Part shown: one piece after another, positions 45,505 through 57,204 of the stretch
Position numbering within the stretch: position 1 is the stretch's first letter
How the letters are laid out: every line of letters starts with the position of its first letter
NCBI GenBank assembly: GCA_028673005.1
Contig: CM054115.1
Coordinates: forward strand, 53,705,738 to 53,769,737
Length of the DNA: 64,000 bases
Source: Tanypteryx hageni
Taxonomy: Eukaryota > Arthropoda > Insecta > Odonata > Petaluridae
Direction: 5' to 3'
Position numbers and translations under genes: made by a program
The notes under the pieces: model-generated
What the model saw: the letters and a program-made list of their open reading frames with translations, nothing else
The model's database searches: none
What the model was told of the DNA's origin: nothing

Positions 45505-47775
45505 TTTGAGAAGTTGCTTTGGAGAAGTCGGCTCGTGAGGGATGTACCGGATTCCTAGACGGAGTGGTCTGCGTGGGTGTTCCGACACCACTTGGTGGAC
45601 GCCCCTACCTCACAATAAACCACCTTTCTTTCACTTAATGCTTCATTCGCAGCACCGCTCATTTCTTCCTTCTCCCAGTTTCAACTCACTCTGACCCCAA
45701 GCCTCTCTATTCTGTCAGGGGCTCTTGCTATTGCGCTTCTCCGGGTGCGGCAAAAAACAACTTTTCGAATTAGTGAGAGCATGGGGGGGGGGGGGTGTCG
45801 CATATATATTGCAGCATCATCTAATTTACAATTAAATTAACACTCCAGCAGATATTTGATCGTCTTTGGAGGCACTTCAAAGGAGGTTAATTCTATAAAA
45901 ATTTCCCTTTGTTGCCTTACTGTTCTTTACCGATTTATGGCTACTGGAGTTAGTCAGTCATCCCGCTTCCCTGCTCCTTCCCGTTCATTTCATTTCCCTC
46001 TTTGGACTGTTGGGACCAAGTTTGGACTCGGACGGGTGGGAGTGAGACTAGGGACAGCGCCCCTTCTCCCGTTCCTCCAAGCCCGCGGTGACTGAACCTG
46101 TGACAGGCTGTGACTCCCATACCTGTTACTTCCCGCGCATACCTGTTACCGGTCACAGAACCCGATAGTCACTGTGACAAAATAGCGGTGACTGCAAATA
46201 CTCCCCAACTCTACAAGAGACTAAACTCGTCAATTGTGTTTCTTAGCTCCCTCCTTCTATTACACGCCCTATTCCCTTCTTCTCCGCTCTCCTTCCCAAG
46301 GAAGACTGATTTATTCCCTCAAAGAAGTACTTTTATATTCCTCTCTTCCTCACCATCCTCTCTCTTCCTGTATGTGCGTATTACGCTGCTAAAGAAATTG
46401 TTTGGAGAAATCGGGGGGCGGCAGGAGTGCCTTCAAAATTTTTAAATTAAACCCTTTTTTGGAGAAATTGGAGAGTATCGGGAGAGCCGTTATTAGTAAT
46501 GATGTTCATATCATAAGATAATAATCATTAGATTAGAAACCTAACCGGCCTAAGTGTGTGGATATACTTTATTAAGTAATTATGGAATACTAAATTACTT
46601 TTTGTCATATAATTATATCACTAAGTTTATAAAGAATTTTAGGTTTGCAATTCTAAATAAATATCAATAAATAAAACGTGCGGTTTTTCATATTGCGTCA
46701 GGAAATAAAACTCCCATTTTTAGATTCTAATTTTAATTAGTTCTGAATTTTTATTCTTTAGGAGACGGTTTTGGCATACTATAACGGATGACAGTTTTTG
46801 GTATGCCATATTTGAGGCGAGTGTTAAATCTAAAATCGATGGTATATAATTTACGTAAGGTATGGGAGTTACTTTTGGTGTCAATTTAACAAAAGTTTCT
46901 TTAAATGAATTATTTCTTCGGTTATTCTTATTCGAGTTTTGGTGTGCCAACTCAATGCCCCTGTTACCTTGAAATCAGACGTAGGATCACAATGAAGTAT
47001 AAAAAAGTACCAGATAGTGCTAAGCCAGTTTCTTTAAAATATTTTTTTTATGCTGGGCTACGTACATTTATTACTTCAAATACAGTGGTTACTCATGCAA
47101 TAATCTGATGGTTTTCTTATGAAATGATAGTTTATTTGAATTTGCCAGAGATCCAGGTCGTTTTCAGCTGTAAACAAAACGATTGAGAAAACTTTTATGC
47201 TCTTTTCATCTACTATATGTTCTTCACCAGATGGTTATTAGAATCTGCATTAAATGAATAACCGCCCACGAAGATTGCTTAGCAGATGTGTTTTAATCAA
47301 GCGCTTTACGACTACAAACATGGCCGTCCCTATGGTAGGACAAATCGGGGCGACCGCTCTTGGCCCCACGCTTTGATGTCACCGCAAAGGAAGTCTATTT
47401 TGGTGGTGGTTAACGGGGCCCCGCGTTGGCCGATTTTATTCGGGCCCCGAATCTCTACAAAGGCTATAGAATTGAAGTGTATAACCATAGTATATTTTAA
47501 GGCCCTCTCCTCCCAACTTAAAACCATTAATCCCTTCGAGCGCCGAAGTTATTTTTTGTTAGTTTGCTTCTAATTTTAGTCGAGAATTTTAGGGAACTGA
47601 GAGTGTTAGCTACATTTATTGTTATGGAATAATGTTTTTGACATGGTTCATAGTTAAAGTATCCTAATATTTTCGAGCCGAAATCAGTGGAAACGGGAGT
47701 TTTTTTTCGTAAAATTAAACGAATTCGAGTAGTAATTTATTTTTTAAGTGCTTCGACGGCTATGGTTATTTTGCA
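45505..47775. other. Unannotated DNA with a 13-G run
   Basis: A homopolymer of 13 G lies at 45783-45795. A block with repeated CCTGTTAC, CTGTGAC and GGTGACTG motifs lies at 46087-46195. A GGCCGTCCCTATGG / GGGGCCCCGCG block near 47322-47455 recalls hAT MITE interiors, but no paired ends were found. Confidence 0.45.
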
Positions 47776-47778
47776 CTT

Positions 47779-48022
47779 TCATCAACCAGACAAGTACACA
47801 CAGAAGGGAGGAGGGAAACCCGGTTCCGGCATTAGCCTACACTTTAGGAAAATCACCAAGAGGGTCAAATGCTTAACGTCTCTTCCGAAGGAAGAAACCA
47901 CACAAACAGGTGGCTGAGCGACCTCGGAAAAAATCCCACTTTCGCGGGATTCGTGCCCGCTGCCCTTTAGAGCAGCAGGCGAGTAGTAGCCAGCGTCCTA
48001 ACCACTACTCCACCGGCACCCC
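47779..48022 (-). mobile_element. tRNA-headed SINE, copy 3
   Basis: Body and tail match the copies at 6.4 and 57.0 kb. The minus-strand head contains GGAGTAGTGGTTAGGACGC (A-box region) and GGGCACGAATCCC (a B box altered from GGTTCGAATCC). This head differs from copy 1 but matches copy 4, so it defines a second subfamily. Confidence 0.8.
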
Positions 48023-48024
48023 AA

Positions 48025-49155
48025 TAATTCGATTAGTCCGTGGATTAATCAGTACAAATTTCTTCTTCATATGATCATCACAAGTTTCTACACCGTGACC
48101 GTATTGTCGAACTCTCTATCTCATAAGAAATCTGAAATTACCCTCCGTATGTAGACCAATTGATATTCCGTGTCCGTTTTTTACATGAGGCAGGAATTTT
48201 GGTGTAGGCGTTGTGAAATGACACCTCCGGTCGCAAAATTTTTGCAGCCTGTACAATAGTAATACAGAAGAACTTCAATCTAGCATTAGTAGGGCATGGA
48301 TGGGCTAAGCGCGTCCTGCGATCCGCAAAAGACAAGGCCGGAGATGCCATTGTGAAAGCGAACCGTGAAATGTAATACAGATATTACAGATATTTGTTGG
48401 TTAAAACTATGACCGGAAAAAAATTTGCTGTGATGTTATGACGCTATAATATTAATTGCATTCTCTCAATCAACTTCCGATGCGAACTGTAGTGCATACG
48501 TAATCACCCACTACTGGTCCTGAAAAGTTTGCCTACGCCTGAAGTAGGCTGTACTAGCTTCCCTCAGTAATTAGAAATTATATGAGAACTACTCCCATTC
48601 ACCGGAAGCGATAAGACAGGCTATCAGAGAATATCGTTAGAGTGCCCTTGCAAGAAAAACAAAACCAATCTCTTTAGAGATTCAACTCTCCAGCAAGAAA
48701 AAGGTGTGTTTTGACATTACTAAAATGAAATCGATGAAAAATTCATGTTAGTTGTTTTCACATATCGGAAAATCTAGGTATTGTGTCGTTAATTTTTTTA
48801 ACGCTCTTATTGCCTGAATTTATTATGGAGATCGAAAAAGTTTGTTTGCTTCAAGTTAGTCGTAGTCAATTTCACGGGTAGCTAGTCTTAGCACGTTTGT
48901 AAATGAGAGTTAATGGCTAACTCAAACTCATGAAAGGCTCCCACTTAAGGTAAAGTCATTTGGATTTATAGAGGGTCGGTTAATTTCATTCGGCAAGACA
49001 AGTTTTCTTCCCTACACGGATTTCGATTGCCAAGAGTGCATTACGGAGTTTAAATGAAAAAAAGAAGCGAACTAAGAACGAAGAAGCGGTGACTTGTTAG
49101 TTTTTACTGGCCAGTGGATCCTCAATGTATTTTTACCAATTTTTATATTAACTTC
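48025..49155. other. Unannotated AT-rich DNA
   Basis: Nothing recognisable. Confidence 0.5.
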
Positions 49156-49160
49156 GCTTT

Positions 49161-49171
49161 ATATATATGCA

Positions 49172-49234
<63 letters not shown>
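49161..49234. repeat. (AT)n microsatellite
   Basis: ATATATGCATGCATATAT then a pure AT run of about 55 bases. Confidence 0.95.
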
Positions 49235-49236
<2 letters not shown>

Positions 49237-49563
49237 CTACGTTTTTTGAAGGGTTATTTATACTTATAATTTTAGGTTCTTATTTATTGTAATTATTATT
49301 GATAGTAAGTTTTAGTTTATCTTAAAAAACTTTTTTATGTTTATTCATTTAAGATTATTCTAAAATCTGTTTTCCCTATGAGTTTCATTAATAATTACTC
49401 CTGGAAAATCAAGGTGCATGTGCCTCAAAGAGGTCGTACGCCACATATGACCGAAGCTACCTATCTGTCACCTTTCCAAGAAGCTGCGATTTGAAGTAAA
49501 AATTCATCACATTTCCTGAACTAAGCCCTATGAACGAACTGAGGTGCTGAGGGTGACATCATG

Positions 49564-49620
49564 CAGTGCCGTAACTAAGGTATGGCGAAGGCGCCAAACG
49601 TTCCCTCAAAAAATGCCAAA
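49564..49620. mobile_element. Possible solitary hAT MITE end
   Basis: CAGTGCCGTAACTAAGG starts at 49564 and resembles the terminus at 18972 (CAGTGGCGTAGCTA). No inverted partner was found downstream, so it is probably truncated. Confidence 0.35.
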
Positions 49621-49639
49621 AGTTTATTTTCCCATAAAT

Positions 49640-51570
49640 AAGCATTAATTGAATGCTCGAAAATGCTGAAGTTACTTTTAATAAAATGTTACGATTTTCT
49701 ATTAAAATGCAGCGGAAAAAATATTCTATATAACTTAGTTGATTCCTTAAATTTGGTCATAAGCGCCATATTTCCCAGGAACGTCTCTGACATAATGTAT
49801 ACTAGTATAAATAAGTAAACCGTGTGCAAAACAAAGACAAACCTGAAAATGGTTTTGAATTCGTGCGGCGGTGTATTGCAGGGGGCGCATTGCACGAAGG
49901 GCGGAAAAGAGTGGTTGGCAGTGAAAAGTATGGCCAAGCGGAATTAATTTTCGAGGCGGGAATCTTCTTTATTGTATCTTTTCCCTGATTCGCCGAAGAC
50001 GGCATTGAAGCCATGTTTGGAAACAAGGGAGTTCATTTGTTTGAATTGTTTCCTGGGGAGAAAAACAACGCCATCAACGCAGTGGTCGTGTGTGTGTGTC
50101 TCCGCCGTTCCGTGGAAAAAGAGTGCGTCGCGGTTATCTCGAGACTTAAAGGAAGAAAGAATCCGACCGAATCCTTTTTATTGCCAAACAAATGGTCCCT
50201 TTTTCCTAAGATAAGCGGCGCAAAGTACCGTGTCCCCTAAGCCCAATGGCGGCCATCTCATCTTATTTATTCGGGACACGATGACTTATACAGTATACTG
50301 CGCCCCGTTCCGGGAAGAAATCGCATCAAAACTCCTCAAGGTCGTAAATGTCGTGCTTTACTCGTAATTGTGCAGATAAGGTGGAGAGAGATCTTTAGTG
50401 AGTAATTTATCCGCTGCGTTTCTGAAATCCTGGTTCTTTTTATACTTCGACCGGAAATATATCCTATTATTAATGGATATAAATTGTTGTCCAATGTAAT
50501 CAGCGGGAGATTAAAACTCCGAACACCCAGCTCTTAAGTTTAACATTTTTTTGTATTTATTATCCAAAATAATCGGAATTATCCATGGCGTTTGATATAG
50601 CTATCTTTGGAGGTTAAATTAATTTACGGGTGCGATGATTCTTGACGATGAGTCTAACAAGGGAAGGTCTCGGAACTAAACACTGGCTTTGGGACGAAAC
50701 TTGGCTGTATTGTAGACAGTGGCGCCCAAACTATGTCCCGCGAAGGTTTTTTGTGCGGCCCGCGAAGCTATGGCGAAATTAAAAAATGAATCAAATGTGT
50801 TTCGCCGATATTCTCTCAGGTTTATATTTCCCGGGCTATGAATTTTTAAACATTATAATTATTATTTATATTCGTATTTAGTGAAAAGTTATTGCATTTT
50901 AACAACGAGAACTATCTGTTACTATGGTAGCTGAATCGAGCCTATGCAAATTTTGATTTTACCTTTAGGGTTAGTGGAACAGTGAGAAACAGTGAACATT
51001 ATTAAATTTAGGTCCGACATCTTCCCTTGTAGGCGTTTAAATGGAACTCCGGTAAACTTTACGGGCTTGCGGTGCACGTCCGTCAAATTTTTTTGTGGAA
51101 GGTTGGTTTCTGGAGACTGCAATTTTAGGGGAATTTTATCCATTTCTGACTTACTAGCCACGGTAGTTAATGAATGGCAGATGTTTATTAGTGGGTGTAA
51201 GTCGTACATCCTTATCTTAAATAAATTAAATGCTTTAACTTTCTTAAGCTGTTCTTACCGTCTAAAGAAACATGTCAATGGGGGAGAGGCACAATTTCGA
51301 GAATTTTCCGATAAAAAGGATGTATATTGAAATACCTTTTTTGAGCCAAAATTGTGTCTATCAGTTATGCTATAATATTGTTTGTTACGTCATTTTGTTA
51401 AGAGTCGGATCTTAGCGCATCGAACTTTCAATACATATATACTTTAACCCGAGTTTTGTAAGTCATCGTGCTAAATTGACATTTATGAGACTATAGATGC
51501 AAAATGAAGCGATGAAATAATGGATAGAATAGCGAAACATAAGACGCCTTCAGAAGATAGAAAACCTTTG
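49640..51570. other. Unannotated DNA with a partial MITE end
   Basis: Near 50717-50775, CAGTGGCGCCCAAACTATGT followed by TTTTTTGTGCGGCCCGCGAA resembles the interior and left end of the MITE at 45044, without a visible right end. An 8-bp-arm hairpin (CGTGTCCC / GGGACACG) lies at 50229-50280. Other sequence is unidentified. Confidence 0.45.
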
Positions 51571-51576
51571 CTAAAA

Positions 51577-52581
51577 TCTATAATAATAAATGAATCTGTC
51601 TGTTTATGTGTGGGTGTGTATGGATGTCGTAACTCTTCAGAAAATAAATGTAGGAGCTTCAAAATTTGGCAGCAGCTTCAGGTTGATCAGCCTATGAGGG
51701 CCCGAGGGGGTCCCATGGAACTGCTGGTCCAAATTTCTGTTTTTTAAAAGAGATCTCAGCAACTAATAGACCTAATTTGTTGAATTCTCCACCAATATTA
51801 ATGTTTTTATGAGACATTTTTCAGTCGAAAATGGAAAAAATCGGTCCTGGGGTTAAAGGGTCGTAATGTAAGGGCCTGTCCAAAATTTGTTTTTTTTTAA
51901 ACATATCTCGACAACGAATTGGCATATTTCGATGATACTTTCACTAATATCAATGTTTTGGTGAAATGCATTACATACATTTCCTTTTTTGTAATTTTAT
52001 TTATGTTCCTAACATTCTGAACATATCTTCCATATTATCTCCAGAACTATTATGCAGCTCCAGGTTGATCATGAGAGTTGCAGTGCCAAATATAATTTAC
52101 ATAGGCACACGGGGTCGAGGGGTCCCCATGGAACGGTCGGTCCAAATTTCGGTTTTTGAAGATATCTCAGCAACCAATTGACCGATTTTGATGAATCCTC
52201 CACCAATATCAATGTTAAACCAAGAAAATTAGAGACTTGATACATATATTAAAGGGACATTGAGTATGTGCACCTCGGTGCTAGAATTTTGATGTCTTGG
52301 AGGGGAGAAGGAGGGAGATGCCATACCCTACAGCATTTCATAAAAACCAAGAAACTTGATAGGCCTGTGTTAATTTTTTGTAAAATTACACAACTTATTT
52401 GAAATATTCATAGCAAAATATCAAATTTGAAACTATATTTAATTTGTTAATACAAATAAATGGGGAATGTTGGTCACTTATCTTGAGAGTACATTGAGTT
52501 TGAATGAAAATATTAAAGAGTGAAATGAGGATAAAAGAGTCGAAACTGTAAATCCGGGGCAAAGCCCGGGTAATGATCTAG
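51577..52581 (+). mobile_element. Non-autonomous Helitron, 1005 bp
   Basis: The 5' end is A|TCTATAATAATAAATG with TCTGTCTG just inside. The 3' end is the hairpin CCGGGGCAAAGCCCGGG, then TAATGAT, then CTAG|T (CTAG at 52578-52581, T at 52582). TC start, 3' hairpin, CTRR end and A-T insertion site are the defining Helitron signatures. Inside, a unit containing ATCTCAGCAACNAAT, then CACCAATATNAATG, recurs three times (landmarks at about 51791, 51943 and 52202). No Rep or helicase coding sequence is present. Confidence 0.88.
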
Positions 52582-52587
52582 TTAATA

Positions 52588-52990
52588 ATAAACGAAGACG
52601 TATGTAAGAAATGGATAGGATGCTGTGTGTTTGGTGTGTGTGTGTGTGTCTTCTATGGAACAGAAGCATGGACACTTGGGAAAAATGAAAGTTTCCTTGG
52701 AAAGTTTCGAAATATGGGCATGGAGAAGAATGCCGAAAGTTAAAGGAACGGATAGAATGACAAATGAGGAAATGCTCAGAAAAAAAGCGAATGATTATAC
52801 AGACTCTAAGAAAGAGGAAAGCGAATTGGTTTGGACATAGAAAGAACATGATTAAAGACGTTTTAGATGGCAAACTGGAGGGAAAAAGGTTTCAGCTGAT
52901 AGACCCCTTCGAAAGATGAAGATCACGGAGTATGTAGAGAACTAGATTTACACTATCGTGGAAATTTTTACGGACAGATTATCTATAATG
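52588..52990 (+). mobile_element. 3' fragment of a non-LTR retrotransposon
   Basis: Translated blocks are VFYGTEAWTLGKNE, then after a frameshift SLESFEIWAWRRMPKVKG and TDRMTNEEMLRK, then RKRKANWFGH, NMIKDVLDGKLEGK and RFQLID. They follow the order of the C-terminal part of arthropod endonuclease-reverse transcriptases, upstream of and overlapping the block seen at 6178-6440. A TG run seems to have expanded within the first block. It is truncated and broken. It begins only a few bases after the Helitron 3' end. Confidence 0.75.
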
Positions 52991-53130
52991 GCGATATTGA
53001 AAGATGGTCGAGTATTAACAGTAGCAGTCCTCAATTGGTTTACAGTTATTTTATCCTCCACCACCCCGTGAACCCCAAAATGATGGAAAAAATGAAACGT
53101 TTTGAATGATTTTTTAAGATTGCGTAGTCC

Positions 53131-53203
53131 GCCTCGGTAGTTCATTGGGTAGAATGTCTGCCCGGCAAGTGGAAGATACGAGTTCGATTCCCGGTCAATG
53201 CAG
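53131..53203 (+). mobile_element. tRNA-like SINE head
   Basis: GCCTCGGTAGTTCATTGGGT (A-box region) and AGTTCGATTCC (B box, 53181-53191) stand in tRNA-like spacing. CCGGTCAATGCAGATTTTTT CTC follows, matching the sequence after the tRNA-like core at 13886-13949 on its strand. No 3' acceptor or clean cloverleaf is apparent, so it is a tRNA-derived repeat rather than a functional tRNA gene. Confidence 0.7.
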
Positions 53204-53219
53204 ATTTTTTCTCCTGTTT

Positions 53220-54185
53220 TTCTCCTGATTTTTCAAAATTCTCTTTGTGACTGTTGGAGGAACTGTTTTTCAATTCCAAATCGGCCATAAGATTAGCTCG
53301 ACAATTCCCTTTCGTACATTATATGCAGAATTGGAATCAGTATGGCAATCATTTCTCGAGACTTTCAGGTAGGAAATAGCTCGAATGATATTCTCTCATT
53401 AAAGGGATACCTGAAAAAAAATGTTAGGCCTCCTTCCAACATCCTTTAAACTCTCGATCGCCAAAAATTACCGCTCGTACTTCGCGATCTCATAAATACT
53501 CCGAAAAAGTAACTTAAAAGCAGCCTACGACGGCTCAGCGATGCCCTTCCTTAGAAAAATTGAGACCCCCTCAACGGAAATCTTGCACATCCGTTCCGAT
53601 TTTTCACACTAACTTGGATTTTAGTCGGGCGTAGCGACTTCTTATAATGACGATCATACCTCCCATTCCGGTGGTAAACTGATTCTTGACGACTCGAACG
53701 CATTCATTTCGGCGAGTGGCAACATGTGCGTCGCATCACCGACTCTCCGCCGAAAGAAAAAAGCGACGGAATCCGAGATTGATGAGGTCGAATCGCTCTT
53801 CCCGTATCCTCAGCGGTCAGGTACGGTAGCAAGCACTTGGTACGACACGTATCTTATTGGGGCCTCTGACACGAACGTCGACGGCGGAGAAGGAAAGCAC
53901 GGTGGGTTCGAATGGTGACGGCGGGGTGATGAGGGAAAGAAGGAGCTACTTACATTCGCACTCAATTTGTTCCCGAGGTCGTCAACTCGCGTAGCTTACG
54001 AGACTTCGTTCTTCCTCTTTCTCTCTCTGTCATAGTCGTTGGTTTCGGAGGCTACCCGGTCGATATTTATCCTTGACTCCTTAATGCCGCCGTTATTCAT
54101 CTTAAGTCTTCCATCTACTTGCACCCTCCTCCTTCCTTCTCCTCTGCCGTTCCTATCTCATCCGCATTTCTTCTATCTCCTCCGC
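53220..54185. other. Unannotated DNA
   Basis: GC rises near 53700-53950. The 64-codon frame there has no recognisable domain. Confidence 0.45.
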
Positions 54186-54189
54186 CTTT

Positions 54190-55017
54190 TTAGGCTGGTT
54201 TCCAAGGGAAACAGCCTTAAGAAATGGTCCTGTGTATGTGTGTATGTCCCCTACCAACAACTTTTGCACCAATGGACCGATTTTTATTATATTTGGTATG
54301 AGGCTCGTGCTGCCAGGACCCACCTCCGGGCTATATTTTATTTGGCGAAGATTGAAATCCCGGGTTCGATTCCATAAACTTTTTTCTCTATTTCTTTTAC
54401 ATAGGAAGTCTCAAATCCATCGTGCTGAGGTTACATTAAAATATCATAAATTTGTGATATCGGAGCGAGGTTTGTACTGTTCTAAGGGGGGAAGAATGTA
54501 TCTTCTAATTCTTATCATCGAATTTTGATAATTTATTGTATTTTCTTAAATTTCTATCAAAACTTAGGATTTTAACGTTTTAAATCGCATTTTATCGGCT
54601 TGTTGCCATGGAGACGATTATTACCGAACTCGGCTTGAGTATAGAAGAGTGAACAAATGGGTTATTTTCTTTTCTGCTCGAGTATTCTTCAGTAATGGAT
54701 AGTTGCTCCAGAGATATTAGCGTATAAACAATAACATTTATTAAATTCGTTTATTTAAAAAAATACATGCAAAATATAATGTCAGAAAGAGATTTTGACA
54801 TTGCTATTAGTATTTCAAATCTGATAATGCTCTATTAATTTGCTTTTCAATTTTTCTCTGTCATTTATAAACTATGAGCAACAAGAGATATTTATGCTAT
54901 GAGAATTCCTTGGAATGACTAACACATACTGAAACATTTTCTGCCAATACAAGTAATCAATTCGGGACATCAACTTTGGGAAACCAGCCTGCATTAGTCC
55001 TGGTTTGGACTTCTTGT
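54190..55017 (+). mobile_element. Helentron-like repeat, copy E5 (uninterrupted)
   Basis: It starts TTAGGCTGGTTTCCAAGGGA with hairpin partner AAACAGCC and CTTAAGAAATGG. TG-rich sequence follows, then ACCAATGGACCGATTTTTAT, GGTTCGATTCC (54363-54373), AAATCCATCGTG, ATCGGAGCGAGG and GTTGCCATGGAGACGATTAT. It ends GGGAAACCAGCCTGCATTAG and GGACTTCTTG|T. It aligns with E4 (7714-8766) throughout, except that it lacks E4's hAT insertion. The 5' hairpin motif GGCTGGTTTCC is repeated inverted near the 3' end (GGGAAACCAGCC), giving subterminal inverted repeats. Confidence 0.75.
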
Positions 55018-56040
55018 TACTCTTTCCTTCGCTCTCCTCTGCCCTCCTCTCTCCTCCACTTTCCTTCTAAATGCATCGTCTTTCTTATCTCTCCACCTTC
55101 CTTCTCTCTCCTTCGCCATTCTCTCTCCTCACCTTCCGTCTCTCTTCTTCGTCCTTTCACTCCGCCTTTATTCTCTCTCCTCAGCCTTCCTTCGCTCTCC
55201 TCCGCCTTCATTTTATCTCCTCCGTCTTCTTACTCTCTCCTCCTTCTCACTCTTCCGCTCTCCTCTACCTTCCTTCTCTCTCCTTCGCCTTCCTTCTCAT
55301 TCCTTCGCCTTTTTTTCTTTATCCAACTTTCCTCTCTCGTCCATCTTCCTTCTCTCTCCTTCGCCTCCCTTGCCTCTCCTTTGCCTTCCTTCTCTCTCCT
55401 CCAATTTCCTTCTGTTTTTCACATTCCTTCTCTCTCCTCCAATTTCCTTCTATCCATCACATACCTTCTCTCTTCTCCACCCTCCTTCCCTCTCCTTCAC
55501 CTTCCTTCTTTCTCCTCCAATTTCCTCCTCTATCCTTCACATTCCTTTCCTCTCCTCCGCCATCCTTCTCTCTCCTTCACATTTCTTCTCTCTCCTCCGC
55601 CTTCCTTCTCTCTCCTTCACATTTCTTCTCTCTCATCCGCCTTCCTTCTCTCTCCTTCACATTTCTTCTCTCTCCTCCGCCTTCCTTTTCTCTCTTCTAA
55701 TTTTCTTCTCTATCCATCACATTCCTTTCCTCTCCTTTGCCTTCCTTCTCTCTCCTCTAATTTTCTACTCTCTCCTTTACATTCCTTCTCTCTCCTCCAC
55801 CTTCCTTCCCTCTCCTTCACATTCCTTTCCTCTCCTTCACATTTATTCATTCTCCTCCGTCTTCCTTCTCTCTCCTCTAATTTCCTACTCTCTCCTTCAC
55901 ATTCCTTCTCTCTCCTCCACCTTCCTTCCCTCTCCTTCGCCATCCTTTTTTCTCCTCCAATTTCCTTATCTCTCTTTCGCCTTCCTTCTCCCTCCTCCGC
56001 TCTGATAGTCTCTTCTTTTATTTTCCTATCCTCTCCGTGA
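55018..56040 (+). repeat. 20-bp pyrimidine minisatellite, about 1 kb
   Basis: Units of 20 bases such as CTTCCTTCTCTCTCCTCCGC, CTTCCTTCTCTCTCCTTCAC and ATTTCTTCTCTCTCCTCCGC repeat about 50 times with small changes. All three forward frames stay open for hundreds of codons (up to 354) because the sequence lacks adenine-containing stop contexts. The Ser/Leu/Pro-rich proteins predicted from them are artefacts. Confidence 0.9.
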
Positions 56041-56044
56041 GGTC

Positions 56045-56945
56045 ACTCCGGGAGACCGAGATTTCGGATAATTCCCTGACCTCGGAGAAATAAAAAAAAT
56101 GGCTGACTTTCCAGTCGGAGCGAACGGCGTCTAGGTTTACGTTCACATGATATTTTTAGTCTTATTCTTTCCGTAATGTTTTAATAACTTTTTATTAACT
56201 TCAACATTTATATGTGTATATATTTTCAACATCTTAGGTAGCCATAGCAACATGAATCTCATAATGTTAAAGCGATGAAAAGATTTTTGATTTTAGGGCG
56301 TTTTATTTTAATCCGATTATAATTTCACTTTGGCATCTTCTGCTCGTGTCCATTGTGCACTTGGTTAAATTGAAATTGTGAAGAAATGGTAAAAGGATAA
56401 ACAGCTTGGAGTCTTGATTTCTGTAATTCTTCTATTTATGTCTCTTTAGATTTCATCTTTTAAAAAATATACGGGGTCGGACAGGTGGCCAATTTAATTT
56501 TTAAATATCTCCGAAATTATAAAAATAAGTAAATTTTGAGTCTACATTGATGTCACTTTCAAACTAAGATCTAGTGACCGAATATGTTGCGGAATAAGCA
56601 GCTAAAAATAAAATAAGATATGCTAAATTTGAGATAAAACAGGTGATCAAATTCCGCAGTCTTTTTAGTTTGTCAATTAGGCTATTGGAAGGAATCTTTC
56701 TAGCGAAATAAAACAGAAAATATAACATTATTTAATTATAGAAGAAAAACGCGCTAATTTTATCCAGCTTTATTGATAACTCTCTACTCGTTTAAATAAC
56801 TTTTAGACTAACTTAAAATGTTTTTTTATAAAGTTATTCGTAAAACTTTTTTACCATTACCTTTTTAAGGAAGTTACCTTCTCTATTTGTTAGTGCGGAA
56901 AAACTGTTGGAGACGATGTTTAATAACAATGTCATACCGAGAGAT
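56045..56945. other. Unannotated AT-rich DNA
   Basis: Nothing recognisable. Confidence 0.55.
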
Positions 56946-56950
56946 TTATA

Positions 56951-57200
56951 TTAGGACATTGGCTGCTAGTCGCCTTCTGCTCTAAGGGGTAGCGGGCACG
57001 AATCCTGCGCAAGTAGGATTTTTTCCGAGGTCGCCCGGCCCCCTGTTTGTGTGGTTTGAGAAGATCGCGCAAATTCAGCGTTCCGTCCTTTGCAAGGGAC
57101 GTTTAGCAGTTGGCCTCCGTGGAACTTTTCGTAAATAGTAGGGTAATGCCGGCAACGGGTTTCCCTCCTCCCTTCTGTGTGTATGTCCAGTTGATGACAG
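56951..57200 (+). mobile_element. tRNA-headed SINE, copy 4 (5'-truncated)
   Basis: It starts TTAGGACATTGGCTGCTAGT, which matches the head of copy 3 just after its A box, then GGGCACGAATCC, the shared body and the tail GGGTTTCCCTCCTCCCTTCT GTGTG. It ends near GTTGATGACAG. The missing A-box end suggests incomplete reverse transcription at insertion. Confidence 0.8.
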
Positions 57201-57204
57201 TTTA

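Noticed and set aside
46087..46195. Compact block of CTGTGAC/CCTGTTAC motifs as a regulatory array
   Set aside because: The motifs are irregular in spacing and orientation and match no site I can name.
47322..47460. Additional hAT MITE with GGGGCCCCG motifs
   Set aside because: The interior style fits, but no pair of inverted ends or 8-bp duplication could be found.
53131..53203. Functional tRNA gene
   Set aside because: Stems are mismatched and the flank matches the repeat at 13.9 kb.
54976..56040. Open frame of 354 codons, Ser/Leu/Pro-rich
   Set aside because: It lies in a 20-bp pyrimidine minisatellite, two other frames are equally open, and its start lies inside a mobile element.
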